Origin: Mycteria americana | Taxonomy: Eukaryota > Chordata > Aves > Ciconiiformes > Ciconiidae | Direction: 5' to 3' | Assembly: GCF_035582795.1 (NCBI RefSeq) | Contig: NC_134369.1 | Location: 55,552,001-55,616,000, forward strand | DNA: 64,000 nt | In this document: positions 24,701-36,085 of the stretch, piece after piece | How the letters are laid out: each line of letters opens with the position of its first letter | Position numbering within the stretch: position 1 is the first letter of the stretch | The notes under the pieces: model-generated | What the model was told of the DNA's origin: nothing | Database searches by the model: none | The model's input: the letters and a program-made list of their open reading frames with translations, nothing else | Program-made: the position numbers and the translations under genes

Positions 24701-27700
24701 TTTCTTTGTCATACCTAGTTGAAACTGTCTCTCTCTATCTGGCCTCGCATATGCTGTGAGAAGTCTTCCTCAGCACAGTGCTGCTGAATTCCTGTACTTC
24801 AGCGTCCTGACTAAAAGCCTAAATGTTCTTTCCAGCACCTCCCCATCCCACCTTTGGATGACACTGGCATCGACATGAGCAGTGACTGCCCGCTTCCCCT
24901 GTGTCAGAGCCCCATCAGGTTTGCCACCTCTCTCCTGGGAGACAAATCCCAGCATCCTGCCTGGAGGCACAAACTCAGCCATCCATATGCTTGAAAACTG
25001 ACTGACCCTTCCTAGCCTTCTTTTAAAGAAAATTGGGAGGAACAACCTGCCCACAATAATGGTATTAATCTGGATTAAAGAGTCTACTCTTTTATCTATT
25101 ATGAAAAGTCTACTTTTCAACTATTGAAAAAAATAGTTGAAGAACCATGACCCTACAGAAATGAAAAAGCCTTCTTTTATAGTATCAGAGAAACAACTCA
25201 GAGCAAAAGCAACAACCTTACCGTAAACCATTCATGCTTCCCAACACGCATCTGACTAGAGAAAAGGGAGAGAATCAAATACTCATTAGAGGGAAGTTCT
25301 GATGAGCTCTTGGGTGGGACATGGAAAAGCTGGCACCAGAGATGTGGGATTCCAAACTTGAGAGCTGTTCAGAAATCCAGGTCCTGCTCTGGGGGGGGAG
25401 GTGTAAGACCATCTCTGAAATTTGGACACAAGTTCAAATTCCAGATAATAATGTCCTGACATGGTAAGTTAAGGAATCTTAGTTTAAGCCTCTTCCTACT
25501 TAAAAGACAATTCTTATTTTGAAAGCTATGTCTGATCACTTCTTAAATGTGGAGCATAAAACAGATACATCCTCCAATTAGATATGTGCATAGACACTAA
25601 ATCATTATTTATCACAGAGTAAAAATTCTCCTTCTTCCTTTGGCAGATGGAAGGCAAAATGTTTCCAGATATAAAATGATCAAATTCTAATTGTTACTAA
25701 AATATTGAGTTATAAGAAAGCCAAACCAAGAGATGTCTGTAATAATATTTCCATTCTTCCCTAGTGATGTTGCCATTTTAGCATTTTATTCAGGTGTCAT
25801 TAAAGTGACTTAAGTTTGATAATTTGACTGCATTTGCTTTTGTAATGAATTCATTTTTGATTCCCCTTCCTCTGTTAGCTATCTAACCTCTCTTCAAAGC
25901 TCATGCATTGTTACTGTTGACCCATAGCAAACAATGTGAGGGAAAGGAAGCTTGAAAGCTTGTGGAATAAAGCAACTGTGTTCAGAAATGAGAGACTCAG
26001 CTCATCCTAGCAGCAATAGCTCTCCGTAGCAATTTTTGAGTGGAGAATGTCAGGAGAAGATCTCTCGTGGAGCAACAGTAACAGCAGCAGAGTGCCTTCC
26101 CCATTACCTGTAGACCAGATCAGTTTTGTGTTTCTATTCACCCCTGGCATGGTGACAGATCCGAGCCTAAGCAACCCAAGATCAAATTCCACGACAACCC
26201 AGCTGGAAACAAATTTGTTGCCACAGAAACAATTTCTGACAAGAGGGTTCCATGGAGAGGAACAGAGTATACTTTCAGGTGAGCCCATTTCTCAACTTCC
26301 CTCTACCAGAGTGTTTTAAACCTATTATTTAGTCTTTTTTCTTTTTCAGGCAGATTAGCTACAGCTTCTGGATGAAGTGCCTAAAAAGTTCTCCTTTTGC
26401 TACCTGGTAGATTAACAGAGTTCAGAGTGTGGTTTCTAGTGGAGAAAAAGGAATTACAGTGGATGCATCCCTCAGAGAATAAACTGCAATGTTGTTCTTA
26501 GCTGCTGCTGATTACTAATACCTTTACTTAAAATTATTGGCCAGTTTCTTCTAAACATTAAAGCTGTTCTGTGTCTTTTCAAAACCAATTGCCATCAGCT
26601 GTCAGGGACTGCAGCTCTGCAAATGCTTCAGCTGGCAGGATAATTCATAACAAGCATTAAAAGCCACTCAGAATAAGCTTTATAGGAAAAACAAACCTCT
26701 TAGAGGAGACATTCAGTTAATTATAAGGTAATGAGCCTCCCAAGGCCACCATGTCTGGAGTTCTCTTTCCACAGTTCTTCACTTAAAAATAATTAGCAAG
26801 TTGTGTAAATGTCCTCATGAGTCCAAAATAACTTTTTCTTTGGTTATCACCACACTGACACAAGAATAGTCAGCGGGAGTGAAGCCCCAGGGCAACATGA
26901 ATGCACCCTCAGGTTAGATCTAGAAAAACTGGCAGGGAAAAAATTTTCTTCTCCATGCGCTGTTCAATGGGGTGCCAAGGAAACTTGCAGTTACAGCATC
27001 AGCCAGTTACTCTGAGTGACAACATCCACAGGGCTGGTTAGGGGAGGAAAACTTACATTAATGCCCGCACCTTTGCACTCCTGACCCTCTGCAACTGTGC
27101 TCAGCCACAGGTAAGAAGTTTCCAGTCTGTCCAACCTCAGGAACCAGCCATCCCCCAGGCTCACTCTATTTGATCACATCTAGTATGATGACACCTATGT
27201 ACACCTCGTTTGGCTGGGACTCATTTTTCTCCCTTCTCTCCCCTTTCCCCACATCTCCCTTCTCTCTTTTCCCACTATCTAGGATTGCTTACACTCCTCA
27301 GGTCTCAGAACAAAGGGAGTTAATTTTTGTCTGCCAACCACAGTGAGATAAATACATCTCACTCCAGATGTCAAGTGAGACGAGGTTTTTTAATGAGATA
27401 CTGAAACTGCCACATCTTTCTTCATTTGAAACTGTGGTATTCAAATCACGATGCTGTGATGCAGATACTGTCACCCCTCCAGCTGTGTCCCTCTATCACA
27501 AAACAACATACTGGTCTGATCCTATAAACCTAACATTTTCTCACAGTGTACTCCCTAGACCCTGGAAAGACTCCTAAAACTTTGGGGATGTAACTTCTAT
27601 GTTTTCATCTGAATTACAGCTGTATAGCACCAAGCGTAAAATGAGCTGAAAACAGCTACCTTCGGCCTCTTCCCTCATATAACAGAAAGACCTTACAATT

Positions 27701-29029
27701 GCATGTGTAGAAGCAGCATGATATGGGGGAACAACAACATACTAGCAATAAGATGGGGAGGCAAGAAGGATAGGGGTGAGGACAGTAAAAAATTTTGTTT
27801 CCTTAGAACAGGAATGGTGAATTGGGTGTTAAATACACAGGACTGACTCACTTCTTACTGTCTTCTTGATTAAAGCAAACTTGAAAGAAGAAGTGGTCAG
27901 ACACCGTACTCTTCTGGAGCTAGCATGAACACAGGGTGCTAATGTGGAAAAAGTCACGGAGGGAGCTGATTAAGAGACTGCTCAGAAAGTCCCGTAATGC
28001 TCACAATGACAGTGTCATGTCTTATGAGCCTACGTGTAGCTATTTTTCCTTGCCTCACTGTTAAGTTTCCTTAAATTTTTATTAATAAATACCTGCATGT
28101 GTTCTGAACAGAAAAGGACAGGACAAGGCTGTTACATTCTTCTAAATTCTCTATTTCTTAGCTCCGCTCCCCATGCACACATGAAGCTGATCACTCAGTG
28201 ATTTACTTTTCTTGTTGCTTTACAAAGATTGTCGAGAACCAAAAAAATGTACTCATAACACAGGCAATCTACAATAATGAACAAAGGTTTTTAATCCTAT
28301 TAAAAAAAAAAAAGAATAGATTCATTTCTGACCAAATGGATTTCATTTCACTAAACAAACCTTCATATTTCAAGTTTCCTAAGTCAGGTTCTGAAGAGCA
28401 GCAAGAAAAGTGGCTTACTGTTTGGAAAATATAGTAATGACATACTTTTGAGATACAAAGACAAATCTCTGTAGGTGTACACAGAGCACCCACACACCAA
28501 GACGTGTGGTTTAGCAGTTTCCTGTTAGGCGTAACTTTTGGCTTGTGTTCTCAGGGGAAATGAAGTATTTAAGTCACTTATTAGTCATTCAAAATAGCTT
28601 ATATCTAGTCAACTTATACAGTCCTACTAAGTTCTCTGAAAATGACTACTGGAATTTATCTACTGGCTATTGCTCTGATTCCCCGCTGCAAACATGAAAC
28701 AGTTTCTCAGTTTATCTTAACAATTCCTCTTTCTTCAACATTCAGCTCTCCTTGAGCCTAAGTGGAACTCAAGAAAGTTTTTTTGGAAGAACTTTTATTC
28801 AAAGTTCCCACTAATGGGAACTTGCCAAGGAAATTAATTTTGAAGTTGTGAATTTTTTTGGACATGTTGCCTTGGTTGAGTCCTTGGACTGCCTCATTGT
28901 TTTGCTTTAACAACCTAGCCAAAAAACTATCCTGCCACCTTTCCAGGGGTCGTAACCCTGTATAACCTGGCTTAATGATGGCAAATTAACTTGCTTTTAA
29001 GAATGAATAGATAAAAAAATGAAACTCAC
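18751..29029. other. Intergenic or GPR68 5' intron, no gene seen
   Basis: About 10 kb with no supported exon, RNA gene or recent transposon. It contains a 10-base-arm hairpin at 25116-25141, a run of eight Gs near 25391, and chance open frames. The longest of these (23903-24400 plus, 24770-25120 minus) have no homology I recognise and no splice context. Confidence 0.55.
25116..25141. repeat. Short inverted repeat
   Basis: TTCAACTATT (25116-25125) and its exact reverse complement (25132-25141) flank six bases. It is AT-rich, and no role can be assigned. Confidence 0.7.
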
Positions 29030-29147
29030 CTGTGAGCAGAGTTTATACAAAGAGGTTTTCCCTTCAGTGTGAAGAGCACAAAACTGCCCTTCTCCCAGCT
29101 CCTGCTTAGGCTGCTGGCAAGGCTGTCCTCCTCCCAGCCGAGTGAGG
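29030..29147 (-). other. GPR68: Candidate non-coding 5' exon of GPR68
   Basis: On the minus strand this 118-base segment has a strong polypyrimidine tract and acceptor (cctacactgtttcaccgacag) at its upstream side and a near-perfect donor CACAG|gtgagt at 29029. It has no long open frame. GPR68 is the nearest minus-strand gene with an unfilled 5' acceptor, at 11614. An ATAAAG TATA-like element at 29207-29212 would alternatively allow it to be a first exon. This is inference without transcript evidence. Confidence 0.4.
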
Positions 29148-29661
29148 CTGTCGGTGAAACAGTGTAGGGAAGGAGGAGGAGGAGATTGTGTTTCAGCTCC
29201 TGTGCTCTTTATGGTTCAACTGCGAAGGAGTCAGCCCAGCCCAGCCCTCTCCTCCCTCACCCACTCATTCATAAATGAAAGAGATGAGAGTGCCAAAAGC
29301 AGACACTAAATATGGAGATGGCAATGCATGCAGAGCAGTGTTCACACCCCTACCTACCATCCCAGACACGAACCAGCAGATAACTGCACTATGATCACAG
29401 CAGCTGGTGCAAAGCCCAAATACTGCTTCTTACAGCTTATCTAAACACACACAGATGTTGCCTTGTGCAGGCGTATTACAAAGTATACAGAGTTAGTGTT
29501 GCCATTAGTATTATTTACAGCAAGTTGTTCCTAGAGCTTGCTCATATCAGACCTTCATTATGTCCAAAACCAGCAGCAGCTGATCTCTGCACAAGGAAGC
29601 ATCTTCTCTGACTGTGCAAGAGCAAGGGCTGCGAGGGGGGGTTTCTTTTTCCTTCCTCTCT

Positions 29662-29765
29662 CATCTACACAGCAAGACAAACTGAGGCACAAACAGATCA
29701 AAGGGCTTGTCCAAGGTCATTCAGGAAGACTGTAGCAGATGTAAAAGCTGACCTCCTGCTAACTC
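29662..29765 (+). repeat. MIR/L2-like 3' tail relic
   Basis: The order ACAAACTGAGGCAC, then GGCTTGTCCAAGGTCATTCA, then a diverged gtagcagatgtaaaagctgacc is the classic MIR/L2 tail (aactgaggcac, cttgcccaaggtcac). It lies in plus orientation. The boundaries are approximate. Confidence 0.6.
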
Positions 29766-29943
29766 ATGCCACTACTCTTATTCCCACAAGAGTGAAAGCT
29801 GCACCATGGGATATGTATTAAAGTGTCTGTCATTTAAACTGAAATGCGCTACTTTTAAAAAACCAGATAGATATGAATTACACCACTGAATCTGGAAACA
29901 AAAGCTGTTACCAGTTCAGGCTCTGAACTGGTATATAACTCAC

Positions 29944-30050
29944 CTGATGTAGCGCTCTGCCGTGCTGCTGTAGGGACCCCACTGACACTGCGCACTGAGT
30001 ATAGCACCTAATGAGAGTTCCTGTCTGCTCACTGTAATGAGGCGACAGTG
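29944..30050 (-). promoter_or_regulatory. GPR68: Candidate GPR68 first exon and CpG-rich promoter
   Basis: On the minus strand the sequence ends in CATCAG|gtgagt, an excellent donor at 29943. The segment and its upstream flank have locally raised CpG (GCGCT, CTGCGCAC, AGGCGAC, GGGCGG), including an Sp1-like GC box at 30057-30062. The start site is not defined. A short unspliced transcript or a separate ncRNA is equally possible. Confidence 0.35.
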
Positions 30051-30062
30051 CTCCAAGGGCGG

Positions 30063-31934
30063 TCAGAGAGAGTAAGTCTGGAAATAGGAGTCTTGTGCGG
30101 GGTACTCCAAGACATGTTCTCCATTTTCAACCTGGTGGAAAGCAGAATGATGTAAGCACAGAACCAAAATAGAAAAAAAAAAACAAAACCAACAAACAGG
30201 GAGAGGATACAATGACATTTACAAAACTTGGAAATACTCCAGGAATACCCATGGCTAACGTCAGAACCGGCATCAAAAATAACTCCTCATTCCAAACACA
30301 GGCAAAGGCCTCTTCAGGTATGACAGGCTACCAGATGGCAGAGCCCTTCCTCTGCCAGGGCCTCTGGCAGATCAGGGATCTAAAATTATCTGCAAGGTTA
30401 AGGGACTTCTCCGAGTTTCTGAGGAGGGATGCAGCAGAAAAAATAGGAAATTCTTGAACATGGCCAGAAAAGGCTGCAAAAACACGGAATGGTCCTTTGC
30501 AGGCTGATTGTGCTGCTCAGAGGATGGCAGAGATGCAGACAGCATACCTGGCTGAACAGGCAAGGCACAGGCTCCCAGGAGCACAGCCAGAAGCTGAACA
30601 CCCTGTGCAATATTAAAGAATATGAAGAGTTGGTATCAAATTTATCAAGGCTACTTGGAATGCTCCCTCCTCTGTTTTGTTTTGTTTATTTAACACTCAT
30701 TTAGTATTTATTTAGTATTTATATGTATTTTTATATACATATATAAGAATACGTATATCAAGAAAATTGCACAGATTGGGATCTTTCAGGAAGCAAAGTA
30801 AAACATTTGTTCCAGTGCCTTTTAATCCACAGTTATGTACCCTTGGATATCACAGCTCTTTTATTAGATTTAAAGAATTTATAAAAGATGATATTAAGAA
30901 AATGAAGTGCAGTTACTTCCGCAGTAACATGTGCACTACTCTTCAACAAGGAGCAACAGGGCATTATACTGGACTACATGCCTTCCCTGAGAGCCTGCCA
31001 GGGGCAGAGATCACTTTGGTATCCAGATCTCATTGGCAGCTGCAGGGAAAGCATTTCCACCTCCCGCAGGGTCCAGGCTGCAGATGGGGAACAAGTCCTG
31101 AGAAGCCCCACAGACAGCGGTTACCCCTTTGGGTGCCAGAGAAAGCAAAGACACCAGTGGAATTAACATCGTGCACAGTATCTCTTTCCTAGTGCCCACC
31201 TTGGCTGCGATTCTCTGTCATGCTGAACTGCGAACGTGCTCAAAGATGTCTTAGACAAATGTTAGATACAGGGGACCAGAATATCCAGAAAGCAGAGCCA
31301 AAGCCTTAGTCATCAGACACAATACATGTCTATCAGTGTGCTAAAAAGGCAGACTTGACCAGCGCAGCTGGTAAATCAGGCCTTGCAAGTGGAGCAGAAA
31401 CAGTCACTTCCACAAACCTTCTTTTCAAAAAATTACAGAGCAAAATAAACTCCAGAAAAATCCTGGTTTGCTCTTCTTTCATCCAGCCATTCTATTTTGC
31501 TTGTCTCGGCATGCAGATGCTGTAAAGCAGGTCACTAAAATAAAGGGATTTGGTGGCTTGGGTGACCCCACCTTCGTCCAAAGGGGTAGAACAGTATGTG
31601 TTGCAGACCACAGCCTCCATCACACACACCCAGCAACTGCATGTTGGGATGTATTTAAAACTCTAAAAATGAAAAGAAATGACAGTTTTTGTAGCCTTTT
31701 ATCTCCATGAATTATACAGCAGCTATTAAAGCTGACAAATAGCTATTATCTGGTGCAAGTGGCAATTCTTGCTTTTCACTCACTTTGGTCAAATCATTTT
31801 AATGTGTGTGATGATTAAGTAACTCCACTGAATTGAATAGCTCCTGGCTTGCATGTGTCACAACCAGAAGCAGCAAGCTTCAAAAAGAATGGAGCTAAAC
31901 TGGTGCTATAAATGTCACAGATGCCACAGAAATG
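30063..31934. other. Intergenic, no gene seen
   Basis: AT-rich sequence around 30690-30760 contains repeated tagtatttattt units. The 141-codon open frame at 30767-31192 lacks splice sites or similarity I recognise and is treated as chance. Confidence 0.55.
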
Positions 31935-32410
31935 CAGCAGGAAGGAGGTCATCTAGACCGTCTCCTTACTCTGAGGCCCAATAAGGAAAGCTAGACAACC
32001 TCCTCCAGACCTTTAGCTTCTTCTCTTAAATTGCCTTTGAGGAAGATTCTGCCTCTCTTCTGGCAATGTCTCCCTCCCCTGGCTAGGCTTATTCTTAGAA
32101 AGCTTGCACTAATATAAAAATCTTAATCTTCCATGTTTTTAATTAATTTAATTTCTTCTTGTCCTTCTGTGAATGGACATGAAAAACAGTCTATTGCTAC
32201 CTTTTTCCATGTTAATAATTTAAATGTCTGAGGATTTATTATGCTGACTCTCTCAGACTTTTTTGTAGACTGAACAACCCCATTTTTTTATTCATCTTCA
32301 CAGACCGTGTTTTCCAGACCTCTGCTCACTCACGTTGGTCGCATTTTCAGTCATCAGCATCCCTCTCTAAGCATATTCCAGCAGAGATCATTTCTGGCAG
32401 TGTTGGCTCC
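31935..32410 (-). mobile_element. Old CR1 LINE fragment, antisense
   Basis: Reading the plus strand gives the reverse of a CR1 3' half: GAGGTCATCTAGACCGTCTC near the 3' end, then gccctcttctgg-like blocks. Farther on come gactgaacaaccccattttt and tgttttccagacctctgctc, the antisense of the CR1 segment preceding the terminal UTR. It is strongly diverged and has no coding capacity. Confidence 0.6.
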
Positions 32411-35400
32411 ATTTACTTCCAACTACCTGATCTGTGCTTTACCTTTAAGGGTTAACTTTCCTATGGAAGCTTGATTTAAAGCCTTTCAAGCACCTATTTT
32501 TGTGAGGTTAAGAGGAAAATAAATAACTTCTCCCTCTCTTTTGCAGTGATAATCCACATGCACATTCCCATTTGGTGTAGCTGAGAAACAAGGACTTGCT
32601 ACTGCTCTTCCTTCTGTCCCGGTACCATCTCTAGAGCCCTTGCAGGTCCAGCTCTTACAGTGCACTGAGGGGTGGCTATGCAATGCAAGGCTTCACTTGT
32701 TTCAGCTGCCAGTGCAAGAGGAAACACCGCTGCAGATTTCACTGCAGCCCAGGCATCTTGCTTTATCTATGTGTCCTCCTCCTATTTTCTCTTGCTTCTG
32801 TTCTTGTCCCAGTCTGCGCTGCGTCATGTGTTATTTTTAACCTTTTCCACAGGTCTCAGTTTTCACTCTGCAGGGCACATGCGCAATCCCCAGATCTGCA
32901 CTCCAGGTGCTTTGGGAAGATGCATGGACCAATGTCCTAGAATTTATGCCCAGAACATGCCCCAAGTGGTGAGCTTGGCTTCAAGAGTTCCCAGTGGAAA
33001 ATGCTGTTGCCTAACACCCATCCCACAAATAAGCTCAATCACCCATGCCACCCCTCTACCTCCAGAAGAAACTTCAGGTCTCTCCCCTTGCAACTGTGCT
33101 GGCAGCTGTCAGGGAAGACCCGCTCTCCTCCCTCTCAGTGTCTGACTTCATAGGATTTCCCAGCTTCCCTTCAGAGCCTGCAGGGCTCCCATTCCCCCAG
33201 ACTCAGCACAAGACCTACAGCTCAGCTCTGTCTTCCAAGCCAACAGAAAAGCATCAAGCTCGTATCCCCAAGAAACAAAAGAAAGGAGAGGAGCCAAAGT
33301 GCTCTCTAAGCAGAGCACCACGGGCAACAGTGCTCTGCCGGCAGCATGACAGGGCTTTGACAAAGCCATCACCAATGAAAAGCACTGTCTTGGAGAAATG
33401 CCACTGATACCATGACAATATGCGAGGCCTGTGGCTGGGGTCACCTGCAAGCAGCACCCTGATTAATCCTCCTGAAGCCTCTCATGTGTGATGCTGGTTA
33501 TTTGGGAGCTTCCATTCTTCAGATGGTGAATATCTGAAGAGGTACCCAATCCTTAACTATTTTAAAGACTTCCATTTCTGCTAGTAATGTCTGTTGACCA
33601 GACTTTTATCCCATTCACCGTCATGCCCCACAGACGAAGACACAAAGTCAGGACATACACAGGACCCCTTTCGCAGCCTCCACTGCCAGTGAGCAGCACC
33701 TTTCAGCTGACTTGGTGGGTTAGTGCCTCAGCTCTATCTCACATTGGCTAGCACAACCCTGGCTGGGTATAAGCCAGGCTCTGCAGGGCTACAAATGCAA
33801 TCTGGGGCCAGGTAATTTAGCTTGGGGTACTGATGCTTTTATAATTCAACTTACCTTATCCCTTTCCAGGGATTCTCCTTGTGAGAGCGTCCTTCAGCAG
33901 CTATAAACTCTCTCCTGGCTCAGAGGTTACTAAACTGGCTCTCAATTGGCACCTTTTTCATTTGCCTGATCACATGAGAAGAAAACAAGCACGTGTTCAT
34001 ATAGGACAGGGCGGGAGACTGAAGGGAATTCAGGATCTGCCAAACGGGACTCTGTTACCATTGATACGGATGGTTAAATAAACAAGGAAAAGGATCTGTG
34101 TTCACAGGAGCTGCATGTGGGTAATAGGACTGGGCTTCAGGAATTCAAGTTTTTTTCAGTTAAAGAAGCCAAAATAAGCAAGGAAGGAAATTCTAAAACA
34201 ATGAAAATGATGTGGAAACTCATATTGTTAAAAATACTTAAGACTAATAGAAACAATATTGCCTCGATATGCAAAAAGTAATATGGAACCTTCTTAAATG
34301 CATCTATCACCCTATTAGTATTTTTAAGAGCTAACAAATTCTCACGGAACTTTAACCATCAAAGATATCTGCTGGTCCTAAAACGTATAACAAACAAGCT
34401 TAGAAATTGTTATAAGATCTTGCATTAACATCCTGCTACAGATAGTAGAATTCTATATTCATTGTGATGAATAAATGTTTGAAAGACATCTCAATAACTA
34501 ATAGGTAGATTTTAAAATTTGAAAACAAGACTGGCTCTAGACTTCATGCAAACATGCATCTTCTGCACCACAAATACTCGCAGTGGTTTACAGTACATGG
34601 TGTATTTCCTGTGTCAAGGCTTGGCCATCACTTGTCACAAACACAGAGCAAAACAGAGCAACACAAATGAGCTAAAGGAGGATGTGGGGAAGAGACATGA
34701 TGAGAAGACAATGACCGTAGTGTACGCTATGGAGGGATGTCGGGGAGGAAAGGCACATTGAACTGATGGCACCGGTGTATTTGGGCAAAGCATTTGAGCA
34801 GGATGAGGTAAGGGAGGGTGGGGAATGTTTGAGACAACAGTGGATGAAGAGCTAAAGAAGCATCAGAAAGCACTGAGAACAGATACTGGGACTACCAACA
34901 GGAACTACAAACTGACCTCAAGACTTGAGAATGTGACTGTGTAACAGAGAGTCTGGCAAGGGCAGAGAGGTACAAAGAGATGACAACAGCAAGAAGAAAT
35001 GGCAAAAAGGTAAGAGCTGGCTGACAGATGACTAAAACCTTTAGCAATGGAAGCGGGCATGGAAAGATTAGAGAAAGCTGGAACTAGATCTGGAGGGAAA
35101 CAGGGTACAAAAAGTGGACTCAAGGGTAGAAAATAGTTAAAGATAACACTCTGGGTTGAAGAACAGAAAGGTCTCTAGTGCTGGAGAGGAGAAGTCATGA
35201 AGGAAGGAAAGTTGCTGGAGACAAGGTGGGCTTGGCCAGACTGTGGTAGCTGGTTGCACCATCTGAGCTGTAGGACAGGATTTAGCAAGAAGGCTCCTTT
35301 GTTTGCACATTTCTTGCAAAGAGTTTTCTGCTAACACACCATGTGGTTGTTCTTGGAAGAGGTGGTTTTAAGGGCATACCAAAACATTAAAAATATACTG

Positions 35401-35902
35401 TTCCCCATCAAACACACATTACCCACCTCCTTTAAGCCTCAGCTATCCAGGAAGAAGATACTGCTATGTGGAAACGCAAGTAAGAGAAAGTAGCAACAGC
35501 AGAGAAATCCTTGTGTCAATGAAGGTACCAAAGCTGCATTCTGGAGTGCGCATACTGGTGCCCTCATCAGATGCCGATTTAAACCTTTTGCACCCTACCT
35601 GATCTAAAACTAGTCTACATGGAGGAGGAAAAACTTTACCAGATAGCTGGGAAGTCTAATGGAAATGGAGTACATAAGCTGTACAGTCCTTCTGCTTACA
35701 CAATGCTGTTAATACAGCTTTCTGAAGTGTTCTATCCCTTTGTCTCATTTACTTATGGACCAAAAAAGCTGTGAGCAAGCTCAAGAGGCTGAGGAAATTG
35801 AAGGTTACCAGACTTAGCTTAATTTTAGTTAAATCCCAGCTAAATCGATACAAGGTCTATCCCACACAGCTTGTGCCTGCCTGTTTTCTCCATTTACCTT
35901 TT
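32411..35902. other. Intergenic, no gene seen
   Basis: No supported gene. Overlapping open frames on both strands at 32640-33460 lie in a moderately GC-rich stretch with no splice pattern or recognisable peptide. The 34.75-35.3 kb part is unusually purine-rich on the plus strand. Confidence 0.5.
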
Positions 35903-36085
35903 CATACAGAGTATCTTGGGTTGGAAGGGACCCATAAGGATCAGAGTCAAACTCCTTGCAGGACTACGTAACACTAAACCATATGATGAAGAGCATCGTC
36001 CAGATGCTTCTTGAACTCTGACAGGCTTTTGCACTGCTATGAGCAAGCAATCCTTGTTCAGAGGATTGCAGTTCTAAAAAAAGTT
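35903..36085 (-). mobile_element. Short CR1 LINE 3' fragment, antisense
   Basis: The plus strand carries the antisense of a CR1 tail: CTTGGGTTGGAAGGGACCCA, then tcagagtcaaactcctt, then CCAGATGCTTCTTGAACTCT and GACAGGCTTTTG. It begins at the 3' terminus near 35903. It is more diverged than the copy at 16.3 kb. Confidence 0.85.

Noticed and set aside
24770-25120. 116-codon open frame, minus strand
   Set aside because: No recognisable domain and no transcript signals; a decayed repeat is possible, but I cannot name one.
30767-31192. 141-codon open frame, plus strand
   Set aside because: No start context, splice sites or known motifs.
32672-33145. 157-codon open frame, plus strand
   Set aside because: Several frames are open on both strands in the same GC-rich patch, which fits base composition rather than coding.
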